Source: Rosa chinensis (taxonomy: Eukaryota > Streptophyta > Magnoliopsida > Rosales > Rosaceae). Taken from it: a DNA stretch of 64,000 nucleotides. Below, one piece after another: positions 22,783 to 33,910 of the stretch (its first letter is position 1; each line of letters starts with the position of its first letter). Under the pieces are notes generated by a model. The model saw only the letters and a list, made by a program, of their open reading frames with translations. It was not told the origin of the DNA and ran no database searches. Both the position numbers and the translations under genes were made by a program. Where the stretch lies: positions 26,827,001-26,891,000 of the forward strand of contig NC_037092.1 of the NCBI RefSeq assembly GCF_002994745.2, in the 5' to 3' direction.

Positions 22783-24314
22783 ATGGGTAGGAAGCCAACT
22801 AAGAAAAAATCCTTTTTCAAGGTCCTGCTTGGTGACTTCTCTAATCATCTGGTAACACCACCCCATTTTGACAACTGTATAAGATCTTAATTTTCTGCCT
22901 GTCAATCTATAATTGAAGTACTACGGTTCATCTCAGTTGAGGGCTAGTAATACTCCTGTTCATCGTTCATGCGTGTTTGAATACTTAATTTTTTATTTGA
23001 CAACAACTGCTTTGATTCAATTAGTTTCAAATTTCAAGTGTTGGATCGATATATTTTCTCATTTTCTGTAAGTTGTATTATGATGCATGCATGTTATAGA
23101 AGCTAAATTTTGTATGTTGAATACTTTTTGTAGCGTATACCGCCCAAGTTTACCAAGAACCACATCCAACCATCACTTTGCAAATGTGTTCTTAGAGGCC
23201 TTAGTGGACAACGATGTGATGTGGAACTGGAAAGGAGAGAGAATGGCTTGTTCTTCCACAATCATGGTTGGCATCGCTTTGTGAACGATCATCGTCTACA
23301 ATTTGGGGACTTTCTGGTTTTCTGTTATGATGGTCAATCGAAGTTTAAGGTTAAAATATATGATAGAACTTGTTGTGAGATAGATGTTGAAGTAGCCAAG
23401 AGGAGAAATGGCCTTCCTGCTGCTCCCTCGGCGAATGAAGGCTACCAATTAGCTTGGGTAAAAGATGAAATTGTTGACCTGAAAACCGAATACTACAACA
23501 GAGACGATACTGAAAATGCTGACAAGAGAAGGCGTAAGTAGTACTCGATTTTTACTTGTTTAGTTGTTTCTTCTAAAATTGTGTCTCATCTATATGGCAA
23601 TGTATAGGAAATAATCATATGTCTGGAAAGCCGCCGAGAGTTGAGGATGGTAAAGAAACATCAACTGGATCCATCATCTTCAAATCGGAGTATTCATGTT
23701 TTAAAGCAACTTTGACGACAAGGTGTTCACGATATAGGATGGTGAGTACTTGCTTAATTGATTAATCAGCAGTTAATGAAGCCAATTATGACATGCATTC
23801 GATCGGATACCTTTGGATGACTCAAATTGAGGGACTCGGTCGACTGAGAATCAATTTACCATGAATGCATGTCTTACCCTTTAAAAGAAAATGTAATCAG
23901 TCTTCTAATCATTATAGATGTTTTTCTTTGAATTGATTAATTTTTTGTCAGTTTTTGCTCTCTTGATGTACTTGATGTTCCAAAATACAGACGATTCCAA
24001 AGGATCTAGCCGTGACCAAAGGTCTTATGAGTAAGAAGACTATAGAAATTGAAGACTCAACTGGGAGATTGTGGCCTGCTAAACTTGTGAGTCTCACGTC
24101 TAAAGAGAACAATAAGACTTGCGGCTTGGCCATGTCAACAGGTTGGGGAGAATGTTCTAAAGCCAACAAGATTGCAGTTGGGGACACCGTTGTTTTTGAG
24201 TTTGTTAAACAAAGTGTAATTCGACTTCATATTTTTAGAAAAGGTCTAGGAACAAGAGGAGGCAATAATAGGCCTAACTCTGTGGTACTTGATGCCCCCA
24301 ACATCAAGAACTAA
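22783..24314 (+). CDS. REM-type B3 domain protein (copy 2), intact, 308 aa
   Basis: Four exons with GT-AG introns: 22783-22851, 23134-23533, 23608-23741 and 23991-24314, 927 nt in all. The first B3 domain spans about residues 8-103 across exons 1-2: KKSFFKVLLGDF, RIPPKFTKNHI, ENGLFFHNHGWHRFVNDHRL, GDFLVFCYDGQSKF. A basic linker (VAKRRNGLPAAPS) follows. The second B3 domain, about 187-290, has TIPKDLAVTKGLMSKKTIEI, STGRLWPAKL, GWGECSKANKIAVGDTVVFEF and RLHIFRK. Two-B3 proteins of this type are plant nuclear DNA-binding proteins of the REM (reproductive meristem) group, several acting in flowers. It is the only one of three tandem copies without a disabling lesion. Confidence 0.9.
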
Positions 24315-24749
24315 AGCTAGCTTGGCGACTCTAATGCATATTTTGAGAGTCGATTCGATCTAATTAAAGCTAGGCGTTCTGTATTGGCACTACCATCTTC
24401 TTGAAGATATTTTGACTAGTTCTCCTTCATTTTGGGTAAATATATGGTCCTCTTGTACAATATAATGTTACTTTTCAGTCTCCTGCAGCCGCTCCTGTGT
24501 TAATTACTGTTTAGCGCTAGTGCAATGTTTACTACCGTTTTGCAGTAGCTTGACTATTATGTGATTCTGATGACTTGAACTGAGAGACTGAGTTTATTGA
24601 AGTTGACTCAACATATAGAGCTTTTTTCACAAACAATTCTTGAAGTTTGGGTAATACTCATTTTAGTAAATTTTCCTCTCTCTCTCTCTCTCTCATGTTA
24701 GTCAATTAGTAGTTGTTCTAATTATTTCTCATTTATTTACATATACTAG
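24315..24749. other. 3' flank of B3 copy 2
   Basis: Holds the presumed 3' untranslated region and a (TC)n run at about 24675-24695; nothing else recognised. Confidence 0.5.
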
Positions 24750-24758
24750 TAATATTTA

Positions 24759-26646
24759 GAGTAAATTACATATAAGTGCATCTTTGAATGTTTTTTTAGC
24801 CATAAAGCTACCAACTAATTTTTTTCCTCATAAGGCCACTAAATTTAAAATAGTATTATATTTTGGATATAAAAACTAACATATTTACATAAATGCCATT
24901 ACAGTAAAAAGTCAATAACCATTCTCTCTCTCCTCTCAGACGAGGTCTCCGGTCAACTCCGGCCGACCTCCGGCGGGACTCTGACCAACTTTCGGCAAAC
25001 TCCGGCGACTACAAAATCTACTATCACTAACACCAAAAGCTACTGTGGCTAGCAACAAAAGCTACTCTGATGAGATTTTCGGCAACCTCCGGTGAGGTCA
25101 CAAAAGCTACTGTCACCAACAACAAAAGCTACTGTTACCAATAAAAAATACGCTCCCAAAAATCAAAAGCTACTAACACCATTAACAAAAGCTACTGTCA
25201 AGGACATAAAAAGATACTCTCACAAATAACAAATGGCTACTGTCACTATCACCATCACCAGTAACAAAAGCTACTTTCACCATCACCAAAAACTACTATC
25301 AAGCAAAACAAAAACTACACTAACCAACACCAAAACCTGCTCTCACAAAAACCAAATACTACTACCAAGTAGAAAAAAAGCTACTCCCATAAATTGAGAA
25401 AGTTATTCTCAAAGTCTAACAAAACTATGAAAATAAAAAGCTACTTCTACAGTTTTAAAAATCTACTATCATTGTTGTGAAAATCTATTACAATAAATGT
25501 AGAAACCTACTGGCAATGTGCTAAAAAGCCATTATAACAAAAGCTACTAACATCAGCTTAAAAAGATACTAACAGAGACATAGAAAGTTACTATCACCTT
25601 GTTGAAAAACCACTATAACAGTTATAAAGAGCTACTAACGTAAAATCTATCAAAATGAAAATAGAAGCTATTAACATTAGTTTGAAAATATACTAGCATA
25701 AGAAAATAGAAAGCTACTATCTCCATCGCAGCGCCTGCAATCAGATTTGATTAAGGAGGATAGAAAAGGAGCAAACGCTAGCGATCCATTTAGCTTTTAC
25801 TTTTCTAATTTCTCAGTAAGGCCCAAATTGCACCTCTGCTTCCTGCAAACGCAGTCTCTCCCTCTCTCTATATCTCAGTGGTGGTTGTTGTTGGCCTAGG
25901 TCTCTCAGAGCTTCGAACAATCGTGAGAGGATTACTCAAGCACCTCACTTCTTGCTCTCTCTCCATTGCTGGAAAATGGCAGCAGTAACAGCTCCGCCGC
26001 CTCAACATCCACGAATACCAGATCTCTCCCTCTCTCCTTCTCTCCCTCTCTCTCTCTCACTTGCGCTTTGACTCTCATATCTAGCCAATCTGATTCTGCT
26101 TTGACCTTAACTTGCATACCAGATCCATGACCCGCTCTCGCATACCTGATCTTGTGGACGACAAGAATGACAATCTAGTCAGGGCGGAAGATGGAGGAGA
26201 CTCTGACCGTGGTCGATGAAGCCATTCCCTTCGGTGACTGATTTGATTTCTCTGATCTGCTTTGAATTGGCGTCGAGATCGGAGAAAACGTGGAAGAAAG
26301 ATGAGGAGATGGTGAAACAATGCAGTCTCGTTTCGCTCGGATCTGCAACAAGGCTTGTCTCTCCGTCGACATCATCCAGCCAGCGCTGAGCTTCACTACG
26401 CAATAGTCAATTGCCGCTGAGGGAGAGCTTCCGACGTCAGAGAGGTTATTCGACGGTGAGAAGCGAACGAGCTCGTCGGAGAGAGAGAGAGAGATTTTGA
26501 TCTGATTTGGGGCTAAGGGCAAAATTGGTGTAGTAAAATAAAAATCTGCTGTATTGTAGCCTCAAGTGGCCCTATGTGTACAAAAAAATTTAAGTGGCCT
26601 TATGACGAATTAAAGTTTCAGAATGACACTTGTGTGTAATTTTCTA
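24759..26646. mobile_element. Mutator-like non-autonomous element (MULE-1), 1888 bp
   Basis: A perfect 9-bp duplication TAATATTTA lies at 24750-24758 and 26647-26655. The ends are inverted: left GAGTAAATTACATATAAGTG, right complement TAGAAAATTACACACAAGTG, with further similarity inward (CATAAGGCCACT in both arms). A 9-bp target duplication and a GAGTAAATTAC-type terminus are characteristic of plant MULEs. There is no transposase. The interior has a CTACT-rich array (25020-25710) and a pyrimidine-rich segment with only short unassigned minus-strand frames at 25932-26522, possibly a captured 5' gene region. Confidence 0.88.
25020..25710 (+). repeat. Degenerate AAAAGCTACT repeat array inside MULE-1
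   Basis: The word (A)AAAGCTACT, with variants AAAACTACT and AAAGATACT, recurs roughly every 20-35 bp over 700 bp, separated by ACC/AAC-rich spacers such as GTCACCAACAAC. The strand is strongly asymmetric in base composition. Confidence 0.75.
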
Positions 26647-27039
26647 TAATATTTATGCTTTGCATTTTTCTTATTTTTCATTAGTGATTAGTGACTAATT
26701 ATTTTGATCAAGACGATGATGAGTATTGTGGTGAAAAAAAAAAAAAAAAAGATGAAAAGATGAAAATACTCTTAAAAAATGGAGTAGTTAACAGTATTAT
26801 TAAGGGAAGGTACTAAAATTATGTCACTGATATGATAGTTTTAGAATATTGATAACCAAAATGACAAATAGTGCAAATTTCAAAGACTGTTCGTGAGATT
26901 TACTTGTTTATATATCAGGGCTAGTTTATGCATTCCCTAGTAGTAGATGATTGATTGAAATGAAATTCATGTGCTCTAATCGCGACAAGCATGAAGTAGA
27001 TAATTAAAAAAAAAAAAACCTATTGTATGCTACACTATG

Positions 27040-27215
27040 TTGTTGTTGATGCGATTTAAATATATATTTCAAGAAGCAAACTTCACCGCACACTGTTTGG
27101 TCAAGACTGTCTTGGGATTGCCTTTGGTTTGGCTGGAAACTTATGTTAATTCTTCAAACTACGTACTCAAAAAGCTTAATTTGTTCCTTTCCGAAAGAAA
27201 AAAAAATGCTAGCTT
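27040..27215 (+). mobile_element. Short LINE 3' end with RNase H remnant
   Basis: The frame FKYIFQEANFTAHCLVKTVLGLP is similar to the C-terminal RNase H motif (F..REAN..AH..A) of plant LINEs. It is followed by a stop-free tail and TTTCCGAAAG plus a run of A. Very short; likely a 5'-truncated copy. Confidence 0.4.
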
Positions 27216-27380
27216 TGTGTTTCCGGTTTCTCAAACATAACATATCCAAAGTCCTAATGCATGCACTATACACAAAACAAGCTGAACTAACCTGTTAACT
27301 AATTTGTATTTCCCAAACAATATATTTTATGCTCTTTGTTCTGGTCAAATGAATGCATGCATGCTATTGAGAAAGCTTAC

Positions 27381-27430
27381 TATTGACTATTGACTATTGA
27401 CTATTGACTATTGACTATTGACTATTGACT
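27381..27430 (+). promoter_or_regulatory. Seven tandem W-box-like TTGACT motifs
   Basis: Seven head-to-tail copies of TATTGAC followed by T, so that TTGACT (fits the WRKY W-box TTGAC[C/T]) recurs at exact 7-bp spacing. It ends about 150 bp upstream of the start codon of B3 copy 3 and is absent from the matching regions of copies 1 and 2. Whether it binds WRKY factors is unknown; the target gene itself is dead. Confidence 0.6.
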
Positions 27431-27828
27431 TTAAGGTGCATGTTATGCAGATGGAAGCATAAGACTGAGAAAAGTAGAAAGAGCACTCACTCCTTTAAAG
27501 CTCTGAAGCATAAACAGAAGGTCCATGCAAGTTTAGATTTTTTTTTTTTTCCTCAAGTTAATTAACACAAGGTTCATATGGGTTGGAAGCCAATAAAGCG
27601 TTTTCCAAAGAAACAATCATTTTTCAAGGTTCTGCTCGGTGACTTCTCTAAGCACGTGGTAAAATCCTATCATGTTTTGGACTTTGATTGCATTGCTTCA
27701 TTCTGTTTAGGTCATATGGTTGAGTAAGATCGTATTTGATCAATACATAAGATTCTGATTGATGCCCAAGAATTTCATGAGCTGACAGTGAATAATACCC
27801 TCTTCACAGTTTATGCACGTCTATTAAT

Positions 27829-28727
27829 TAGGGCTGGCTGCGGCACGGTTGCCGACATTTTTGGGGTCAGCCGAATACCGACCGAAAATCTTCGGTTTCG
27901 TCAGAATTGAAACCGGTACCGTGCCGGAATTTCGGTTACCGAAACCTCAGTTTACCGAGGTAAACAGTCGGTATCGGTTGGTATATTGGCACACCAATCG
28001 TCGGAGGTCAGTGAGGTTGGTGATGGTGGAGGTGAGTCACGGTGGTGACCGGAAGTGGGTGTCGAAGGAGAGAGAAAACAGATCTAGTTCCTCTGTCCTC
28101 CATTAGACCAAAACAATTTGGAGATGAGAGAGGGAGGCAGAGAAGAGGAGCTGGGATATGAGAGAGAGGGAGAGCAGTGGGCGGAGGAGCAGAGAGAGGA
28201 GGAGGCGGAGAAGAGGGTGGGGGGCGGCAGTGGGTGGAGGAGATGAGAGTGAGTGAGACAGAGGAGAAGAGGAGCTGGAGACTTGAGACCCAGTCGAAGA
28301 AGAAGGCAATGAGTCAACAAGAAAAGAGAAAAAGAAAAAGTAAAGAAGTTGTGGTTCTCGAGGAGGCATCTCAAAGTATTCTTTTCAGTTAAACTAGTAT
28401 AAAAATAAAATTCTCACTTGTAAGACAATAGGTAACGTTGTAGCCCAGTGGAAAGTGGCGTAACTTACAATCTGGGCTTGAAAAGGTGAGGGTTCAGTCT
28501 TGCAAATGGAGAGATATAATCCATTTTTTGAATAACTCTCCTTCTCTCAGCCGGTTCGGTTTGAACCGAAGATTTGGTTTGCTTAAACCGCTACCGAGCC
28601 GAAAATGTCCATACGGTTCGGTTTAGCCATACCGCACCTCCGACTACCACTTCCGTCGGCGCCGACAACGGTGGTTTGGCCGGTTTCAGGCCGGTTTCGG
28701 CAGGTCTGGCATTTTCAGCCACCCCTA
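27829..28727. mobile_element. hAT-type non-autonomous element, 899 bp
   Basis: Ends TAGGGCTGGCTG and the complement of TAGGGGTGGCTG; perfect 8-bp duplication CTATTAAT at 27821-27828 and 28728-28735. Subterminal regions are full of CGGTTTCGGT/ACCGAAACCGG words on both sides, typical of hAT transposase binding regions. The centre is purine-rich with no transposase and contains a SINE-like insert. Confidence 0.9.
28429..28530 (+). mobile_element. tRNA-derived SINE-like sequence nested in the hAT element
   Basis: An A-box-like TAGCCCAGTGG at 28441-28451 and a B-box-like GGTTCAGTCTT at 28491-28501 are about 50 bp apart, preceded by GGTAACGTTG. This is the internal Pol III promoter layout of plant SINEs. 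The 3' tail is short and I could not define a target duplication. Confidence 0.5.
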
Positions 28728-28861
28728 CTATTAATGGTCTAATCAATATGCCTAATTAGTATTTCTTGTTCTTAAGAGAAAAGCGGATGATTCTGAAGGC
28801 AAGATGTGATCATCATATTAGTCTTAATCTTACATTTGTATTAAACAAACTAAGTAGTTAA

Positions 28862-29430
28862 TTTTTTTTTTTTAAATAAAGGGTGCAGCTGCCCTCAAGT
28901 CTTGATTAATGAAACTATCGAATACAAAGGGGGGGACATTGAGCCTAAACCCTTTATTACAATAAGCATATAGAGATCGTCCCAAAATAATCTCATGAGA
29001 CATAAGTCTCTACAAAATACATGTATTCTAACAAGTACCAATTAGCAAAGAGTGCACTACTGGCTACTCCATTTGCTTTGACATAACGATGACATACCGG
29101 AAAGATAACTCGATTACAACGAAAGATAATTACCAAAATCATAGCTTTTCTAGTCTGTTGCTACCAGAAAGTAATTCCGACGACACTCGGTTTCACCCTG
29201 CCACCAGGAAGTTGTGACCATTTAACAATGGATTGACTCCTCTTTAGACCAAACAAAGCACTTAGAGTGCATACACAAGCATTTAGCCCGACTAGCCCTA
29301 CAAGATATATGTAGGGACTTATTAGTTATTACACGCCAAAAGCATGACAATACTAACCAGCTAAAATAAATAAAAACAACCAGCCCAGGCAGGGCCCAAG
29401 CCCAAGCCTCATAGGTGGTCTCTTCCTTAA
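28862..29430 (-). mobile_element. Poly(T)-led retroposon in intron 1 of B3 copy 3
   Basis: Starts with about 12 T and, on the minus strand, ends ...CACCCTTTATTT plus poly(A). This fits a 5'-truncated non-LTR element in minus orientation. No domain could be read in it and the far edge is approximate. Confidence 0.45.
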
Positions 29431-30548
29431 TTTATGAAGGATGCAATTTTTACGGCTCTTTCAGAATTCGGCTAACAAAGTGAGTTATGTGAAAATCATG
29501 TTGATCGATCAGTCAATACAGTTAGAGCACTAACACGTTTGTTTGAATAGTTCTCAGCTTTCATTGAATTATTTTTCGATTGTTTTCTTGATACATGCAA
29601 CTAACGATTGATCTAAAATAACTTCTATACATGATAGTGTATACCACCTAAGTTTACAAAGAACATCCACTACAACAAATCTAGGCTTTTACTGCCTAAA
29701 ATTTACGGCGTGCATACATGTGTACCGTAAAAATTGGTCATTTACGGCGTGCATTGAAAGCATGCGGTAAATGTAGTGTTATATAGTGTTATTTACGGTG
29801 TGCTTTAGAAGCACGCTGTAAATGGAATTTTGTCTTGGGTTATTTATGGCTTGCGTTGATAGCACGCTGTAAATGTAGTATTATGAAGAGGCATTTACGG
29901 CATTCTTTGATTGCGTGCCGTAAATGAGGATAAAGTATTTACTGCATGCAATATTTGTGTGCTGTAAATGGGGGTGAGCATTCCTCAGACTGTTGCCTGC
30001 TCAATTTTTTTACCAAAAGTTAAACTTCCCACATGTTTTTTTGAAAGGAAATAAAAATAAAACCTCTTTCTTCTCCCCAACACCCACAGCTCGCCATCTA
30101 TCTCCCTCTTCATCCTTACCCACATGGCCAAAAACACTTGTTGATATTGAAACAAAGCCTATCCTCCAGCATCTGTAGTGGGTAAATTTCTCCGTCATCT
30201 CTCCCTCATCTGCATACCACAATTTGGTACCGCAATTCACTTTTTAGGGTTTCTTTGAGATTCGAGATGAACATGCATCCTTTGCTATTCCAATTCTCTT
30301 TTTGGGCTTTTGATATTCATAATTTTATGCTGGTTTTTTAGCAGCTCAGGTCTAAGTTTTCAAATGCTCTCAAACATCCCCACACCTCCTCTCTCTATTT
30401 CTCTCTCGGTGACGACGGCAAGGTGAGATTTGTGAACTATGTCAATTGCTGATTTGAACTACATTCTTTATTGTCTGTACTAAACTTATATCTCTGAAAA
30501 TTCGAAGAGATAAAAAACTGACCTGCGAGGAGAGAGAAACGGTGAGCT

Positions 30549-31273
30549 ATGGTGAGCAAAATAGAGGAAGCGCAATTAAACAAGCTCGAGAGCCAGATCG
30601 ATAATGGAGGAGGAGGAGGAGTGTGGGAGTACCTGTGCTTGGTCCAAAATCTCAAGATCAAGTCTTGGATGGAAGGTGAGTTTTGAGCTCCGGATTAGAA
30701 ATTTGAGTTTGGATTGGAATTGCTTGATTAGGTGAACCATTGCAATTTGAATTTATGTTAGTTCAATTTAGGCCATTTGATTATGGATCATGGTAGCTTA
30801 GGGAATGGAGCGGAATTACTTGATGATGAATCGGGCCAGGTTGTGTGCAATTTTGTGTGTTTGAATTTGTGTAAATTCTATTGAGTTGTGTTAGATTGCT
30901 GTTGATTGTCATATTGATATGTTGTTTGAAAAATGTAGTGTTTCGACATCCAAGTATCCGAGTATAGTAAAAATTGTTTGAGTTGAAAGACCTTAACTTA
31001 GTGATGCAAGTAATATTTTCAGCCAGTAAGAGGTTTGTTTGGTGTTTTAACTAGTAAATGAAAGAAGTTTCACACGACCAAATTGGTAATGAAGGGGGGA
31101 AGTAGAAAAATTCATTTGAGTCCTAGCTATATTCAATCATGATAAGCTTATATCCTGTCATTATTATGTCTCCAATTTAAAGTTTCTTTTTGTATTTCTC
31201 GATGCAGAACGGACTCTATAGGAGCAAGTTGCACTTGTAGCCATGGACTGCCAGTGTCTTGATGTTGCAAAGG
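30549..31273 (+). pseudogene. EMC2: Captured EMC2-like (TTC35) gene fragment, two exons
   Basis: Exon A (30549-30674) begins with ATG and reads VSKIEEAQLNKLESQID, a glycine run, then VWEYLCLVQNLKIKSW, followed by a GTGAG donor. Exon B (31208-31273) follows an AG acceptor and reads RTL*EQVALVAMDCQCLDVAK with a GTATA donor; the stop is TAG where the family has tyrosine. This matches my recollection of the N-terminus of plant ER membrane protein complex subunit 2, a TPR protein aiding membrane-protein insertion. The exon between them and all later TPR exons are missing. Confidence 0.72.
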
Positions 31274-31437
31274 TATAATACTTACTTCTTTAGCTTATAC
31301 TTCTAAAGTACTTTGAACTAGCAACTTTAGGCTATGATGATTTCAAATAGTTTACTTTGTATACTATGGTGAATTGAGACTACTATTGTGTAATCTACTG
31401 TGTGTGAAGACTAATCTGATGAGATCCTAAAATTGGT

Positions 31438-32450
31438 GCTCATGGAGACTCCTCCACAAGGGGTCATTTCCAAACAAGAAGTTATTGAATACTATATTAA
31501 AACCGTTCAAAGAGTTTTGGGCAAGTGGGTAAGCTTTAATTTTGTTTGCCATTGTGGAATTGCTTAGGCTCTCAAGATGAACTATGCTTCAATGTTGGTT
31601 TCTATAGTGACAAGGATGCTCAGATGTGTATATACAATGCTTCTTGGGATACTCATTTTGGCTTTTGCTGTGATGTTAATGATGAAACTTCCCAGAAGCT
31701 TGCATGTAAAATTCTATCATTTTTACCCATGTTCAGTTCAATTGCTTGTTGCTAGACACTAAATCTGTAGGTGTGCTATTTTGTGGTTGTCACAAAATGA
31801 GTGCTTCAGAGATTTTCTGTTTGAACAGACGATGAAGTTTCTATGAGGTTTGGTTGTTCATTAATGTCAATTTTGAATTGTTTAATTCTTTGCATGTCTT
31901 TGTTTTAAGTTTACTGGGGTTTTTATCGGTTAGGCCTGACCCAGATTTTGTTTATGTGAAAAAGGATTACAGTTTTTCAAACGTTCAAAATCCAACTCTA
32001 TTATATGCACTTGGGAATACCAAACACTAGCTTGTTTGAATGGATAAACCGGGGATTGGTGTTGTTACAAAGGCGCAAATGGTTTATTATTATGCTCAAA
32101 TACTAACAAAGGTCTTGGGAAAGTAAGTATATTATTATGAGTTTACTTTTTGATTCCTTCTATTATTTACTTTTGCTTATTGGTGTAATATATTTGTCTG
32201 TAGTGAGAAAGATGCACAAATGTGTATATATCATGTTTCCTGGAAATCTTTCTGTTGTGAAATTGATGAAGAATCTACAAGCAATCTGGCAAGTTAGTAT
32301 ATGAACGAAATGAAATTTAGTATGCCCACATTTGGTTTCTTTTTTTTACATGTTGTGGACTAAATGCTCCATATACTGCAGGTGTTCCTGGTGTTTTATC
32401 TTTTTAGCCAGACAAGAGTTATGACTCAGATAATAAAAACTATGGAGGTT
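31438..32450 (+). pseudogene. Captured MORF/DAG-like gene fragments, two partial tandem copies
   Basis: Copy A: METPPQGVISKQEVIEYYIK plus TVQRVLGK (31450-31530), then SDKDAQMCIYNASWDTHFGF and CCDVNDETSQKLA (31606-31707). Copy B: MDKPGIGVVTKAQMVYYYAQ plus ILTKVLGK (32044-32123), SEKDAQMCIYHVSWKSFCCE and IDEESTSNLA (32203-32296), and GVPGVLSF*PDKSYDSDNKN (32381-32445). These match the conserved MORF domain (multiple organellar RNA editing factors) with its ...PGVL..LPDSY.D..NKDYG ending. Exon borders keep GT-AG sites. Stops and missing pieces make it non-functional. Confidence 0.72.
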
Positions 32451-33910
32451 TTACTCTTTCTTAGCTTGGATTTTACGGTTCATTCGTTAAAATGGTCTGG
32501 TTATGTTTGTAATTTTAGATGATTTTGTATCTTAATTGTCATTGCTAGATCAAAACTTTGCTTCTCAATTTAAATGTCTTTTGAACCCATTTGCACCTAT
32601 ATTTACCAACTTGATGTCATGGAATGTCTTGCTTTTGGGATATAAGTAATACTATAGTAGCACTCTGTGTCTTGGTTTTGCATATTTCTGTCAGTGTCAG
32701 AGAGCAATTACACCATACCCTCCCAAGTAATTATGTGCATAGATACAATAAAATTCTTGTGGAAATAATTTTTAATGTATCATTGAACACTAGAGCAAGG
32801 AAGTAGAAGATAAGTGCATAATGGTGACAGGTGACTTTTTTCTCTGTCTGCAAAGTGAAGGGGAGTTGGCAAGATTGTGACTTTTTCTTCAAACATACAA
32901 ATTTACTGAAGTTTGATGGTGGTAGAAAAGGGCGTAAACGAGTAAGGAGAAAGCAGAAGGAAATGAGCCAAAGAAATATTCAGCTGAGAGCATTTTAGGA
33001 TCTTCAAAAGTTGCACGGTAAAAATTATCCATCTATACATAGTATAAATGCTAAACTCTATAGATATATAAGTTCTCCATTATACGCAACATGAAATTTT
33101 GAGTTCATTTTCAGTTCATCAATAAGGGTGGTGATTTTAAGTATGTTGACAAGTTAGATGCAAGCTCAATACTAGCTATCAGTTGAGTGACAAGAATAAA
33201 AGCTCAGGAGAGAAGAGAAGGACATGGTAATTGAAGCAGAAGCATATTGAAAGGAAACCAGAGGGAGTTATATATAGTATAACACTGAATTAGCTTAAAT
33301 TCCTTATTTGTAGTTAGGTAACTTCAAATATTTGTTTTAATGAGTTCTACTAATACATTTCCATTTGTTACTTTGTAAATGAAATTAACTATAGTGAGGG
33401 TAATATGATTATGACATTTGAGCAAAAAGAAATTTGTTTTTTTTGTTTTTTTTTTGTTTGAACAGACCTTATTTACGGCGCGTAGTGTGTGCCTTAAATA
33501 GAAGTTTAGTCACTCTTTTATGGCACATACAGTGTGCGCCTTTAATAGGGAGGTCTTTTACGGCATGTAATGTAGGCTGTAAATGACCTAAATGACATTT
33601 GTGGAACCACTTTTACGGCATGCTAAATTATTCTTTTATGACGCTTTTTTGCACGCCTTAAAAGACATGGAGTCTTTTACGGCGCGAGGTTTTACAGAGT
33701 GTTTTTGTGCCCTCTAAATAGGCTTTTACGGCGCACATGATGGGCCGTAAAAGACCGTTTTTGGTGTAGTGATCATTGGACGATCACTTTGCAAATGTGC
33801 TCTTAGAGGTCATAGTGGAAAACCCTGGGATGTGGAATTAGAGAGGAGAGAGAATGGCCTGTTATTAAATAATGGTTGGCAGAGTTTTGTGAAGGATCAA
33901 CTTTTAGATA

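Larger units (their letters stand above)
29668..33771 (+). mobile_element. CACTA element carrying host gene fragments (Pack-CACTA)
   Basis: Left end CACTACAACAAATC; right end is the complement of CACTACACCAAAAAC; 3-bp duplication ATC at 29665-29667 and 33772-33774. Both ends have subterminal arrays of TTTACGGCGTGC-like words (29700-29950 and 33470-33760), the transposase-binding layout of En/Spm elements. No transposase is present. Between the ends are exon-like segments with flanking GT-AG sites matching EMC2 and MORF/DAG-type genes. The strand given is that of the captured exons. It lies inside exon 2 of B3 copy 3. Confidence 0.92.

Noticed and set aside
26175..26522. 115-codon minus-strand frame in MULE-1 as a gene
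   Set aside because: Low-complexity Ser-rich sequence without a recognised domain; at best a captured untranslated region.
28429..28530. Functional tRNA gene
   Set aside because: A- and B-box words are present but no cloverleaf with paired acceptor ends can be drawn; SINE-like is more likely.
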